In this document: in pieces, positions 1-7,492 of the stretch
Layout of the letters: the number at the start of each line of letters is the position of its first letter
Numbering within the stretch: the first letter of the stretch is position 1
NCBI GenBank assembly: GCA_016930435.1
Contig: JAFGGQ010000133.1
Location: 1-13,207, forward strand
From: a bacterium
GTDB lineage: Bacteria > UBP14 > UBA6098 > JAFGQG01
Length of the DNA stretch: 13,207 nt
Reading direction: 5' to 3'
Program-made: the position numbers and the translations under genes
Notes under the pieces: model-generated
Seen by the model: only the letters and a program-made list of their open reading frames with translations
Databases searched by the model: none
Told to the model about the DNA's origin: nothing

Positions 1-34
1 ACTTGTCAAGTGTTTTTTTAATAAAACTTTTTAA

Positions 35-718
35 CTATATGTTTTTTAAGGGACTTACGATAATCACAAATTCGCCCTTAATGGGGTTTTGAGAAAAATG
101 CTGTAGTACTTGAGATACTTTACCAATTATGATTTCCTCGAATAACTTTGTTAGTTCACGGGCTACCGCTAATTCGCGATCACCCAGTATTTCTATCGCT
201 TCATTTAAAAACTTAATCAGGCGATGAGGGGATTCGTAAAGGATCACGGTATAGGGTGACTCCTTTAAATTTCTAAGGAATCTTCTTCTCTTTTTGGGTG
301 AGGCAGGGGGGAAACCAAGGAAGAGAAAATCGTCCATCTGAAATCCGGATTTAATAAGCGCAGTTATAAATGCAGTAGGGCCGGGTACTACTACCGTATC
401 ATATCCCTGCCGGATAGCCTCCCGGATAACAATGGCTCCCGGATCCGATATTGCAGGCATACCGGATTCGCTGATCAATCCAACCGACAAACCCTCATCC
501 ATATATTTGAGAACCATCCCCAGGCGGCTTTTTTCATTGTAGGAATGAAGGCTTTCCAACCTGGTTTTTATCCTGTACCGACTCAAAAGAATCCGGGCTT
601 TGCGTGTATCCTCCGCAAATACTATTTCCACTTTACGGAGGGTTTTTATAGCCCTGATGGTTATATCTTCGAGATTCCCGATTGGTGTCCCTATTATGTA
701 AAGTTGGCCCTTATTCAT
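35..718 (-). CDS. rsmI: 16S rRNA (cytidine-1402 2'-O)-methyltransferase RsmI, short form
   Basis: This cytoplasmic enzyme methylates the ribose of C1402 in the ribosomal decoding centre using S-adenosylmethionine. The 227-residue protein carries the family signatures in order: TPIGNLEDIT (11-20), AEDTR (35-39), the SAM loop SESGMPAISDPG (83-94, usually SDAGTPGISDPG), PGPTA (112-116), YESPHRL (161-167) and RELTK (187-191). It ends just after GEFVIIV. It therefore lacks the roughly 50-60 residue C-terminal extension of E. coli RsmI (286 residues). The bases after its stop do not look like a frameshifted remainder, so this is probably a natural short form. The ATG at 718 is followed directly by the usual N-terminal strand; the Shine-Dalgarno sequence (AGGCAGG) is weak. 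It diverges from dinG and has a perfect consensus promoter upstream. The identification is firm; activity of the short form is inferred. Confidence 0.95.
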   Translation of the reverse strand: MNKGQLYIIGTPIGNLEDITIRAIKTLRKVEIVFAEDTRKARILLSRYRIKTRLESLHSYNEKSRLGMVLKYMDEGLSVGLISESGMPAISDPGAIVIREAIRQGYDTVVVPGPTAFITALIKSGFQMDDFLFLGFPPASPKKRRRFLRNLKESPYTVILYESPHRLIKFLNEAIEILGDRELAVARELTKLFEEIIIGKVSQVLQHFSQNPIKGEFVIIVSPLKNI

Positions 719-739
719 ATAAATTTACCTGCCTGTTTA

Positions 740-768
740 GTTAAATAGTAAATATACCTATTTGTCAA
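740..768 (-). promoter_or_regulatory. Possible second rsmI promoter (P2)
   Basis: A second perfect TTGACA (763-768, minus strand) is followed after 17 bases by TTTAAC (740-745), which matches the -10 consensus at 4 of 6 positions. It would start transcription near 733, leaving a leader of about 15 bases that still includes the AGGCAGG near the rsmI start. It is weaker than P1 and may be coincidental in this AT-rich stretch. Confidence 0.35.
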
Positions 769-785
769 CAATTTCAGTTCATTTT

Positions 786-814
786 ATTATATATTATATT
801 TTTCAATTTGTCAA
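786..814 (-). promoter_or_regulatory. Consensus sigma-A promoter for rsmI (P1)
   Basis: On the minus strand the -35 box TTGACA (809-814) and the -10 box TATAAT (786-791) are both perfect and lie exactly 17 bases apart. The predicted transcript start is near 779-780, giving a 5' leader of about 60 bases to the rsmI ATG at 718. This is read directly from sequence; activity is inferred. Confidence 0.75.
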
Positions 815-827
815 GAAAAAGATTTGC

Positions 828-856
828 TTGCTAAGAATCGCCATCGGTGCTATAAT
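828..856 (+). promoter_or_regulatory. Extended -10 sigma-A promoter for dinG
   Basis: The -35 box TTGCTA (828-833, 4 of 6) is followed after 17 bases by a perfect TATAAT (851-856). A TG at 848-849 one base before the -10 makes it an extended -10 promoter. The transcript would start near 863, about 27 bases before the ATG at 890. The promoter lies inside the longer reading frame that opens with TTG at 824, so that upstream start would not be transcribed. Its -35 box is only 14 bases from the -35 box of the divergent rsmI promoter. Confidence 0.7.
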
Positions 857-889
857 AGGTTAAACTTTTCAGAAAGGAGAGGACCGGAA

Positions 890-3721
890 ATGCCCTCGAA
901 GATATTTCCCTTTCAAACCTACATTGCTTTCGACACGGAAACAACCGGCCTGAACCCCGAGGACGAAGCTATTATCGAGATAGGGGCAGTCAAATTTGTA
1001 AACGGAGAGCCCCGGGAAAGCTTTGAAATGATCGTCAATACTGATAAACCTATACCATTATTCATCCAGAAACTCACCGGAATATCACAACAGGAAGTGA
1101 ATGATGCACCACCTCTTGAAACGGCCATCAGGGAATTCCTTAATTTTATTGGGGATAATCCCCTTGTAGCCCATAACGCCAGGTTTGATTACGATTTTAT
1201 TAATGCTAAGTTAATTATGCTGGGTTATTCCCAATTGAATAACAGGATATTTGATACACTGATACTTTCGCGTGTATTTCTGCCACGCCTGATCAATCAT
1301 AAGCTGGAGACCGTGGCTTCATTTTGGGGGATCAAGCTGGAAAGCCTGCATCGCGCCCGGGACGACGCCCAATTGGCCGGGATGATCTTCCAAATGCTCT
1401 GGAAGTATGGGCTGTCAACGCCGTCCTCAATAATCGAAAGCATACTATATATGTCGCTTAATCTAAATAATCCGCAATTCGGGGAATTTATCCAGATGAT
1501 CAGGGAACATCCACTTTGCGGGAAGTGCCAACCCCCCGAACAGGAGACTTCATTGTGTCTGGATTATTATAATCAGATTGGTTCAACCGGGGAAGCCCGG
1601 GTAGAATTTGATTCGAAGAACATAATCACACAGCTTAAGGATGGGTCTCCGCTCGCTGGAATCCAGCCTCAGTTCAAAGAACGCATGATTCAGCTTCAGA
1701 TGGTTAGTGAGGTTTGCAGGGCCTTTCAGCAAGAAGAGTTTCTGCTCATAGAAGCCGGTACCGGAACCGGAAAATCATTCGCATATCTGATCCCCGCCCT
1801 TTACCTTGCAGCAGCCCAAAATACAAAGGTGGTTATCTCCACCAACACTAAAAACCTTCAGGAGCAGTTGTTCTATAAGGATATTCCTGTGGTGTACGAA
1901 GCCCTTCCCTTCGATTTCAAGGCGGTATTATTGAAGGGAATGTCTAATTACCTGTGTATTCGCAGGTATGATCAATACCTGAAGAATCCCATACGGTTAA
2001 ATTACTGGGAGCGCGAAGGAATGCTTTATCTGGCGGTATGGGTAACCGAAACACGCTCTGGGGATATTGTCGAGAATACCTCCTTTTCCACCAGAACCTT
2101 TGCATCTTTGTGGGAAAAGGTAAGGGGTGACGGTTACAAATGCATGGGAGGAAAATGCCCATTCAACCGAAAATGCTTTATCCATAATATTCGGCGTGAA
2201 CAGAAAAAAGCGCACCTGGTTGTTATCAATCATTCCCTCCTCTTCTCCGATTTGGAAAGCGAGAACAATATTCTGGGTGAATATGGCTATGCAGTTCTTG
2301 ACGAAGCCCATAACCTTGATAAAGTAGCCATCGAATATATGGGAGCTGTCTTTTCCTTATGGGAAATCCGGAACCTTCTATCCCAACTCTATTCAACTAC
2401 CCCAATCCTGGAGGGTGTACTGCCCTCCCTGTTGGGGAACTTCAAGCTGAAACATCCGAATAAACCGGAGGCAAAGCAGAACGGAATTTACCAGAACACT
2501 GTTAATTGCATCAAGTCACTGAAGACTAATGCGGAATCCTTTTTTAATACTCTGGCCGACAAATATGACATGGATTACAAATGGAGGAGCCAGAAGTATT
2601 CTCTCAAGACCCGTTATACAGAGGATATGCCCCTGTTTATAGATTATCTTCTTCCGGAGGGAGAGAGGTTAAATAGCGCTTTGGAGGAGGTAATCGATTC
2701 TCTTCGCAGCTTTTTACGGTATTTTGGGAGCGGTGAAGATACCCCCTTTCAGGATGAGATCAAGGAGGGAGAGGCAGTTTTACTCCGTTTAGAGGGACTT
2801 TCCTCATTGCTGGACTACCTTCTAAAACCAGCCGCGCAGAATGCAGTATTCTGGTTAGAGGCCCCTACCCGGCCGGATTCAATCGAGGTAAAATTATGCT
2901 GGGCGCCCCTTGATGTGGGCGAACTGATCTACCATAAATTTCTGGAGAATATGAATTCGGTAATATTCACATCGGCGACACTGACGGTAGCGCGTAATTT
3001 TAACTATATCAGGGAGCGCCTGGGTTTGAACCTGGGTTTTCCGGAGCGTGTCAGGGAGGTTACCCTTGGTGATCAGTTCGACTACCGGCGGCAGCTCAGG
3101 GTAGCACTACCCCAATATATTTCTTTACCCGATTCCGGGAAGTATATGGAACAGGCTCCTGCATTGATCAGCAAGCTGGCAAGACGGAGGGGGGGCATGC
3201 TTGTGCTCTCCACATCCTATGCCATGCTAAATCATCTTTACCTGAAGATCAGGGAGGGACTTGAAGAACGGGGAATACTGGTTTTAGCCCAGGGCATTTC
3301 GGGCTCAAGATCCACCATTACCAGGCAGTTCAAAGAGGGGCTGAATGCGGTTCTGCTCGGCACCGAGAGCTTTTGGGAGGGTGTGGATATACCGGGTGAG
3401 GCGCTTCAGGTATTAGTGCTTTTGAAACTTCCATTTGCGGTGCCCACCGACCCCTATGTGGAGGCTTATTGCAATTGGCTCCTGGAGAAGGGCCAAAATC
3501 CCTTCAATACATTTATGGTACCCGAAGCAGTGATAAAATTCCGCCAGGGAATCGGACGGTTGATCCGGTCCGAGAGCGATCGTGGAGTATTGCTGATACT
3601 TGACCAGCGCTTAAGCCTGAAGACCTATGGCAGATTGTTTTTGAATTCACTCCCGACCAGCGCCGATTTGGTATGGTCAGATGAAGAACTACTGGATTTT
3701 ATTGACGGTCATTTGGCATGA
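890..3721 (+). CDS. dinG: DnaQ-like exonuclease fused to DinG/XPD-family helicase with Fe-S cysteines
   Basis: This is a superfamily 2 DNA helicase with an N-terminal 3'-5' exonuclease, expected to act in DNA repair or replication-fork processing. The 943-residue protein begins with a DEDDh exonuclease: FDTETTG (D15, E17), AHNARFD (D100) and HRARDD (H154, D159). The helicase follows with Walker A EAGTGTGKS (288-296, K295), the DEAH box at 471-474, and the motif VI segment RQGIGRLIR near the C-terminus. Four cysteines (C356, C418, C423, C429) lie between Walker A and DEAH, spaced as in XPD/DinG iron-sulfur domains. The start was set at 890 because GAAAGGAGAGG lies just upstream and the promoter ends at 856; the frame can be extended only to a TTG at 824. 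It converges on rsmG with 56 bases between the stops. Family assignment is firm; whether it unwinds DNA, degrades it or both is not known. Confidence 0.93.
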   Translation: MPSKIFPFQTYIAFDTETTGLNPEDEAIIEIGAVKFVNGEPRESFEMIVNTDKPIPLFIQKLTGISQQEVNDAPPLETAIREFLNFIGDNPLVAHNARFDYDFINAKLIMLGYSQLNNRIFDTLILSRVFLPRLINHKLETVASFWGIKLESLHRARDDAQLAGMIFQMLWKYGLSTPSSIIESILYMSLNLNNPQFGEFIQMIREHPLCGKCQPPEQETSLCLDYYNQIGSTGEARVEFDSKNIITQLKDGSPLAGIQPQFKERMIQLQMVSEVCRAFQQEEFLLIEAGTGTGKSFAYLIPALYLAAAQNTKVVISTNTKNLQEQLFYKDIPVVYEALPFDFKAVLLKGMSNYLCIRRYDQYLKNPIRLNYWEREGMLYLAVWVTETRSGDIVENTSFSTRTFASLWEKVRGDGYKCMGGKCPFNRKCFIHNIRREQKKAHLVVINHSLLFSDLESENNILGEYGYAVLDEAHNLDKVAIEYMGAVFSLWEIRNLLSQLYSTTPILEGVLPSLLGNFKLKHPNKPEAKQNGIYQNTVNCIKSLKTNAESFFNTLADKYDMDYKWRSQKYSLKTRYTEDMPLFIDYLLPEGERLNSALEEVIDSLRSFLRYFGSGEDTPFQDEIKEGEAVLLRLEGLSSLLDYLLKPAAQNAVFWLEAPTRPDSIEVKLCWAPLDVGELIYHKFLENMNSVIFTSATLTVARNFNYIRERLGLNLGFPERVREVTLGDQFDYRRQLRVALPQYISLPDSGKYMEQAPALISKLARRRGGMLVLSTSYAMLNHLYLKIREGLEERGILVLAQGISGSRSTITRQFKEGLNAVLLGTESFWEGVDIPGEALQVLVLLKLPFAVPTDPYVEAYCNWLLEKGQNPFNTFMVPEAVIKFRQGIGRLIRSESDRGVLLILDQRLSLKTYGRLFLNSLPTSADLVWSDEELLDFIDGHLA

Positions 3722-3777
3722 TATTCCCGGCGTTTACGCTTATTCAGATAAACTCAAAATGAAAAAAGTTGCCGTGG

Positions 3778-4452
3778 TCAATTGGTCTTTCTGATAATAA
3801 CTATATCAGTATCCCGGGATGATAATGAGGGGGGGAGAATGGGGCCGGTATAATGGAGCATGGCACCGGGGAAGTTTCCTTTATTAAATTGGTTTATAAG
3901 TCCCAAAAGCTCATCCCTTCCCTTGAATGTGATCATAAAGCCACCGGGCTGCAGACAGGGCAGGCCTATTTTAAGAATGTATTTCATCTTTCCTACTGCA
4001 CGAAGCACAGCATATTTTACGGGAGCAAAATCCATGTGGGGTAAATCCTCCGCCCTTTCCTGGTATAATAAAAAGTGGGAAAACCTAAGTTCTTTGGCGA
4101 CTTTTTCCAGGAACAGGCTTTTTTTTCTGATGGGTTCTACAAGAACGAGTTGAAGGTCGGGCCTTATGATCTTAAGAGGGATACCCGGAAAACCCGCTCC
4201 GGAACCGATATCGCACAAACTGGAGTTAAGGGTTACATTAATATGGGTAAGCAGCGCCAGGGATTCCAGTATATGCCGGGAGGCAAGCAGCTCAAGATCA
4301 TTGCGGGAAAAAAGGTTGACCCTTTGATTCCAATCGCTCAGGAGGCTCAGGTAAATCATAAATTTACTCTTTGCATCCGGGGTGAAGGGCAATCCCAGTA
4401 GCGCGCATCCATTTTGCAGGGTATCTAATTGATTTTCAATCAGTTTGCTCAT
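3778..4452 (-). CDS. rsmG: 16S rRNA (guanine-527 N7)-methyltransferase RsmG
   Basis: RsmG (GidB) makes m7G527 in 16S rRNA using S-adenosylmethionine; its loss gives low-level streptomycin resistance in several bacteria. The 224-residue protein has the Rossmann SAM motif LCDIGSGAGFPGIPL (79-93), the preceding family segments WNQRVNLFSR (41-50) and RHILESL (59-65), the acidic VEP (105-107) closing the SAM site, and LRAVG (150-154) in place of the common ARAV. It is slightly shorter than B. subtilis RsmG (239). It follows mnmG by 24 bases in the same direction, the usual order. No Shine-Dalgarno sequence is visible before the ATG; instead a perfect-armed palindrome ends at the base before the start codon. 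Translation may rely on coupling to mnmG. The parA-parB genes that often follow are absent; dinG converges from that side. Confidence 0.95.
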   Translation of the reverse strand: MSKLIENQLDTLQNGCALLGLPFTPDAKSKFMIYLSLLSDWNQRVNLFSRNDLELLASRHILESLALLTHINVTLNSSLCDIGSGAGFPGIPLKIIRPDLQLVLVEPIRKKSLFLEKVAKELRFSHFLLYQERAEDLPHMDFAPVKYAVLRAVGKMKYILKIGLPCLQPGGFMITFKGRDELLGLINQFNKGNFPGAMLHYTGPILPPSLSSRDTDIVIIRKTN

Positions 4453-4468
4453 TGTTTCAGATGAAACA
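4453..4468. promoter_or_regulatory. parS-like palindrome, candidate ParB (Spo0J) binding site
   Basis: The sequence TGTTTCAGATGAAACA has perfect 7-base arms around a 2-base centre. The Bacillus parS consensus is TGTTTCACGTGAAACA, so it matches at 14 of 16 positions and differs only in the central pair. It lies in the 24-base gap between mnmG and rsmG, directly before the rsmG ATG. These genes commonly sit near the replication origin, where parS sites cluster. The match is seen directly; ParB binding is inferred. It could instead be a short RNA hairpin at the rsmG start, although a 2-base loop is poor for that. Confidence 0.5.
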
Positions 4469-4476
4469 TTTATCGT

Positions 4477-6318
4477 TCAGGGATTCATTGCTTTGTTCAG
4501 CCAAACCCACAGCGTCGTAATGTCCACCGGCCTTACCCCGGGTATCCTTGCTGCCTCACCCAGGTTAATGGGCCTGTATGCTAAAAATTTCTCCCGGGCC
4601 TCGTTGCATAAACCCGATACCAGGTTATAATCCAGGTCAGTGGGTATTCCTACCCTTTCCAGCCTCTGCTGCTTTTTTACCTCTTCCTCCTCGTTCCTGA
4701 TATAACCCTCATATTTTATATCGATCTCTAACCATCTTTTGACCCTGTCAGAAATGTTCAAAACATTTTCTTTTTCATCGCTCAGTAGCACTTCCATCCG
4801 GGATCCTGGTTTTTTAAGCCATTCATACTTACGGGTGCCCCGATTAATACCCTCTTTTTGGGCCAACTTATCCGGAATTGCCTCTTTTTTAAAAAGGCTC
4901 TTCATTTCCTCCAATACTTTAATCTCGCACTCAAGGCTATCAATTACCTCTTTTCCCAGAAGTTTATATCTCTTTGCATAATAAAGCATCCGCCGGGGCG
5001 CGTTATCTTCACGCAATAAAAGCCGGTATTCCGCCCTGGAAGTGAATAGCCGGTAGGGATAGTCCGTCCCCCTTAATGTGAGATCATCAACCATCACACC
5101 GATATAACCCTCTTCTCTATGCAGTATAAATGGCTCTCTTTTCTCAATGGCTAATGCCGCATTAACGCCAGCTAATAAACCCTGCCCGGCGGCCTCCTCG
5201 TAACCGGAACTTCCGTTTATCTGCCCTGCCAGATACAACCCCTCGATCATCCTTGTCTCCAGGGTTAGCTTGAGCTGACGGGGATCAAAGTAATCATATT
5301 CGATAGCATATCCGGGCTTAACCATTATCGCTTCCTCCAATCCGGTGATGGAATGCAGCATTTTCTCCTGAACATCTTGCGGCAGGCTGTTTGATATCCC
5401 ATTAACATAGTATTCTTCAGTATCCCAGCCCTCCGGTTCAAGGAAAACCGTATGCCGTGGATGGTCCGGAAATTTAACCACCTTGTCCTCAATAGATGGG
5501 CAATAACGGGCCCCGGTTCCAGTGATTTTACCCCCGTAAAGGGCCGATAATTTTAAGTTGTCCCTTACAATCTGATGAGTAATATCGTTTGTATATGTTA
5601 TAAAACAACTCTTCTGTTCAAAATCCCTCTTTTCACTGCGTATCGAGAAGGGCACATATTGGGTCTCACCCGGCTGCTCCTGAATTAAACGGAAGTTCAC
5701 TGAGTTCCCATCAATCCGGGGCGGTGTTCCGGTCTTGAAACGCCCCTTCCGAATGCCGCAACCCACCATATAATCGCTTAAACCTCTGGATGGCGGTTCC
5801 CCCCGTCTTCCACCCTCAATGCTCTGCGCTCCCATATACATCATCCCGTTCAGAAAGGTACCCGCAGTCAGGATCACCTTTGAACATGACAATTCCAGCC
5901 CTGCCGCGGTCCTTACTCCACGTACTACTCCCCCCTCAACAACAAGCTCTGTAACCTCCCCCTCATGAATCCGGAGGTTCTCAATACTCTCCAATTGAAA
6001 AAGCATAACCTTTTGATAACCCGCTCTATCCGATTGGCAACGTGTTGACTGTACCGCCGGCCCCTTGCGCTTGTTCAGAATTCGGTACTGCAGCGCGGTC
6101 AGATCACCCACATAGCCCATCAATCCACCCAGGGCATCTACCTCACGGACAACCTGACTCTTGGCCATACCCCCCAGAGCAGGATTACAGGACATCTGAC
6201 CTATAGTCCCCCGGTCAAAGGTTAGCAGTAAAGTTGATACCCCCATTCTGGCTGCAGCCGCCGCGGCTTCAATGCCTGCATGGCCTCCACCTACTACAAT
6301 TATCTCATAATATACCAT
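4477..6318 (-). CDS. mnmG: tRNA uridine-5-carboxymethylaminomethyl modification enzyme MnmG (GidA)
   Basis: MnmG is the FAD-binding partner of the GTPase MnmE. Together they add a carboxymethylaminomethyl or aminomethyl group to wobble U34 of certain tRNAs. The 613-residue protein opens with the dinucleotide-binding motif [12 protein letters not shown] (8-19). It contains the family signatures SCNPALGG (43-50) and [13 protein letters not shown] (271-283), each with a conserved cysteine, FKTGTPPR (194-201), and GYEEAAGQG in the second FAD-contact region. The C-terminal helical domain ends with [16 protein letters not shown]. Length is slightly under the usual 620-630. The ATG at 6318 gives the standard short N-terminus before the FAD motif, although its ribosome binding site is weak. 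It lies 58 bases after the thioredoxin-like gene and may be co-transcribed with it. The common upstream partner mnmE is not adjacent. Confidence 0.97.
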   Translation of the reverse strand: MVYYEIIVVGGGHAGIEAAAAAARMGVSTLLLTFDRGTIGQMSCNPALGGMAKSQVVREVDALGGLMGYVGDLTALQYRILNKRKGPAVQSTRCQSDRAGYQKVMLFQLESIENLRIHEGEVTELVVEGGVVRGVRTAAGLELSCSKVILTAGTFLNGMMYMGAQSIEGGRRGEPPSRGLSDYMVGCGIRKGRFKTGTPPRIDGNSVNFRLIQEQPGETQYVPFSIRSEKRDFEQKSCFITYTNDITHQIVRDNLKLSALYGGKITGTGARYCPSIEDKVVKFPDHPRHTVFLEPEGWDTEEYYVNGISNSLPQDVQEKMLHSITGLEEAIMVKPGYAIEYDYFDPRQLKLTLETRMIEGLYLAGQINGSSGYEEAAGQGLLAGVNAALAIEKREPFILHREEGYIGVMVDDLTLRGTDYPYRLFTSRAEYRLLLREDNAPRRMLYYAKRYKLLGKEVIDSLECEIKVLEEMKSLFKKEAIPDKLAQKEGINRGTRKYEWLKKPGSRMEVLLSDEKENVLNISDRVKRWLEIDIKYEGYIRNEEEEVKKQQRLERVGIPTDLDYNLVSGLCNEAREKFLAYRPINLGEAARIPGVRPVDITTLWVWLNKAMNP

Positions 6319-6376
6319 AACTGAAACTTCGATATCCTATTTTACAAAATTACCCCTGTATTAAATGCCCCCTATA

Positions 6377-6910
6377 TCAATTATCCCGGGGCTTTGGTAT
6401 AATTGCTAACTTTTCAAAAACCCGCTCCTGAAACTCTGCAGCACCCAGGGGTGAATACCCCTCCTCCCTTATGATAATTTGATCCTGCTCCATCATTATA
6501 CGGGTGGGAATACCCTGGATGCCAAATTGATAAAATATGAGGGAGTCCACCTGGACTATCGGAATTCCCAGTTCAAGTGTGTCCAGAAGGGCTTCAAACT
6601 CGTCCTTGCCTTCATAGGTTACTGCAAGCACTGTTATACTACCCCCATTATCCCTCGTACTCCTGTAAAGCTGTTCTAAACTAACAAGTTCCAGGGCGCA
6701 TGGCCGGCACCAACTGTTGATAAACGAAAGCACCGTTAAGTGTCCCTTTAAATCACGCTCCGTATATTTCCGCCCTGAAAAATCCACCCCATTAAACTCC
6801 GGAATACCTGTACTGTTCTTTAGGTCTTTACCTCCTCGATTGCCTTGACAACTCAATAATAATATGATAATGAATACTTCAGCTAATAACAAAAACCTTG
6901 TTTTTTTCAT
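6377..6910 (-). CDS. TlpA/ResA-like thiol-disulfide oxidoreductase, predicted lipoprotein
   Basis: This is a thioredoxin-fold protein of the TlpA/ResA/AhpC-TSA group, predicted to be anchored outside the cytoplasmic membrane. The 177-residue sequence starts with MKKTR and a hydrophobic stretch (6-19) ending in the lipobox LLSC (C21), followed by a polar linker. The redoxin domain has the active site WCRPC (67-71) after VLSFINS and the cis-proline segment GIPTR (134-138). Such proteins reduce or exchange disulfides on exported proteins, for example apocytochromes, or act as peroxiredoxin-like reductases; the partner cannot be told here. E11 inside the hydrophobic stretch is unusual for a signal peptide. 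The start is supported by AAGGTAAGG a few bases upstream. It precedes mnmG by 58 bases and diverges from gcvH. The fold and active site are firm; the substrate is unknown. Confidence 0.88.
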   Translation of the reverse strand: MKKTRFLLLAEVFIIILLLSCQGNRGGKDLKNSTGIPEFNGVDFSGRKYTERDLKGHLTVLSFINSWCRPCALELVSLEQLYRSTRDNGGSITVLAVTYEGKDEFEALLDTLELGIPIVQVDSLIFYQFGIQGIPTRIMMEQDQIIIREEGYSPLGAAEFQERVFEKLAIIPKPRDN

Positions 6911-7000
6911 TTTTCCTTACCTTATTTTGAAAAAAAAATAATGTTTAACTGAATCAATGCAAGCAATTTTTTGAGGGTAATCATAATGCTTTTTTTTAAC

Positions 7001-7029
7001 TTGACCATATATTAAACATATTATATCTT
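7001..7029 (+). promoter_or_regulatory. Possible promoter of the gcv operon
   Basis: TTGACC (7001-7006, 5 of 6 to the -35 consensus) is followed by imperfect -10 candidates: TATATC after 15 bases (7022-7027) or TATCTT after 17 bases (7024-7029). This is the best sigma-A-like match in the 182-base tlpA-gcvH gap and would leave a leader of about 55 bases. The leader contains only a small imperfect hairpin (CCCT/AGGG, 7037-7049). No glycine riboswitch core is recognisable. Confidence 0.35.
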
Positions 7030-7092
7030 TAAGCTTCCCTGTTTAAGGGTTTAGAAGGCAAAAAAACTACTAAAACAATCCAAGGAGGCAAA

Positions 7093-7473
7093 ATGTTAAT
7101 TCCGGACAACCTGAAATACACCAAGGAACATGAATGGGTCAAGGCCGATGGGGGCACAGCCATCATAGGGATCACCGATTATGCCCAGCAGGAGCTGGGA
7201 GACGTGGTTTTCGTGGAATTACCGGGTGTCGGAGAATCCGTTGAGCAGATGAAGGCTTTTGGTACGATAGAAGCTGTGAAAGCGGTATCTGACATTTTCT
7301 CACCCCTGACCGGCAAAATAACCGAGGTCAATACTCAACTGGAGTCCAGTCCGGGTATCATGAATGAAGACCCTTATGGTGAAGGCTGGATCATTAAGAT
7401 TGAAATCAGCAACCCCTCTGAGGTTGACAAACTTCTTTCACCCGCTGATTACAAAGAATTAGTAGGTGAATAA
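7093..7473 (+). CDS. gcvH: Glycine cleavage system H protein (lipoyl carrier)
   Basis: GcvH carries the aminomethyl group on a lipoyl arm between the P, T and L proteins of the glycine cleavage system. The 126-residue protein has the standard N-terminus LKYTKEHEWV (7-16) and the lipoylation segment GTIEAVKAVSD, with the acceptor lysine at K63. The second half has the expected SPLTGKITEVN and EDPYGEGWIIKI strands. Family members commonly read ESVKA where this one reads EAVKA. The ATG is preceded by a strong AAGGAGG (7082-7088). It is the first gene of the rightward run, 19 bases before gcvPA. The gcvT gene, which often precedes gcvH, is not here; the upstream neighbour is the divergent thioredoxin-like gene. 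Confidence 0.97.
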   Translation: MLIPDNLKYTKEHEWVKADGGTAIIGITDYAQQELGDVVFVELPGVGESVEQMKAFGTIEAVKAVSDIFSPLTGKITEVNTQLESSPGIMNEDPYGEGWIIKIEISNPSEVDKLLSPADYKELVGE

Positions 7474-7492
7474 GACCAGGAGGAACAATTAA

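Noticed and set aside
4-9. TTGACA on the minus strand at the window edge, possible -35 box for a gene to the left
   Set aside because: The matching -10 box and gene would lie outside the window, so it cannot be supported.
824-889. N-terminal extension of dinG from a TTG codon, adding 22 residues
   Set aside because: The extended -10 promoter (828-856) lies within this stretch, and a good GAAAGGAGAGG precedes the ATG at 890. The added residues do not resemble the exonuclease domain.
6397-6402. TATAAT on the plus strand within the end of the thioredoxin-like gene
   Set aside because: No -35 box lies at a suitable distance and no plus-strand gene begins downstream.
6911-7092. Glycine riboswitch or T-box leader before gcvH
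   Set aside because: No tandem glycine-aptamer core or T-box sequence is recognisable. There is only a small CCCT/AGGG hairpin near 7037-7049, not followed by a T-run.
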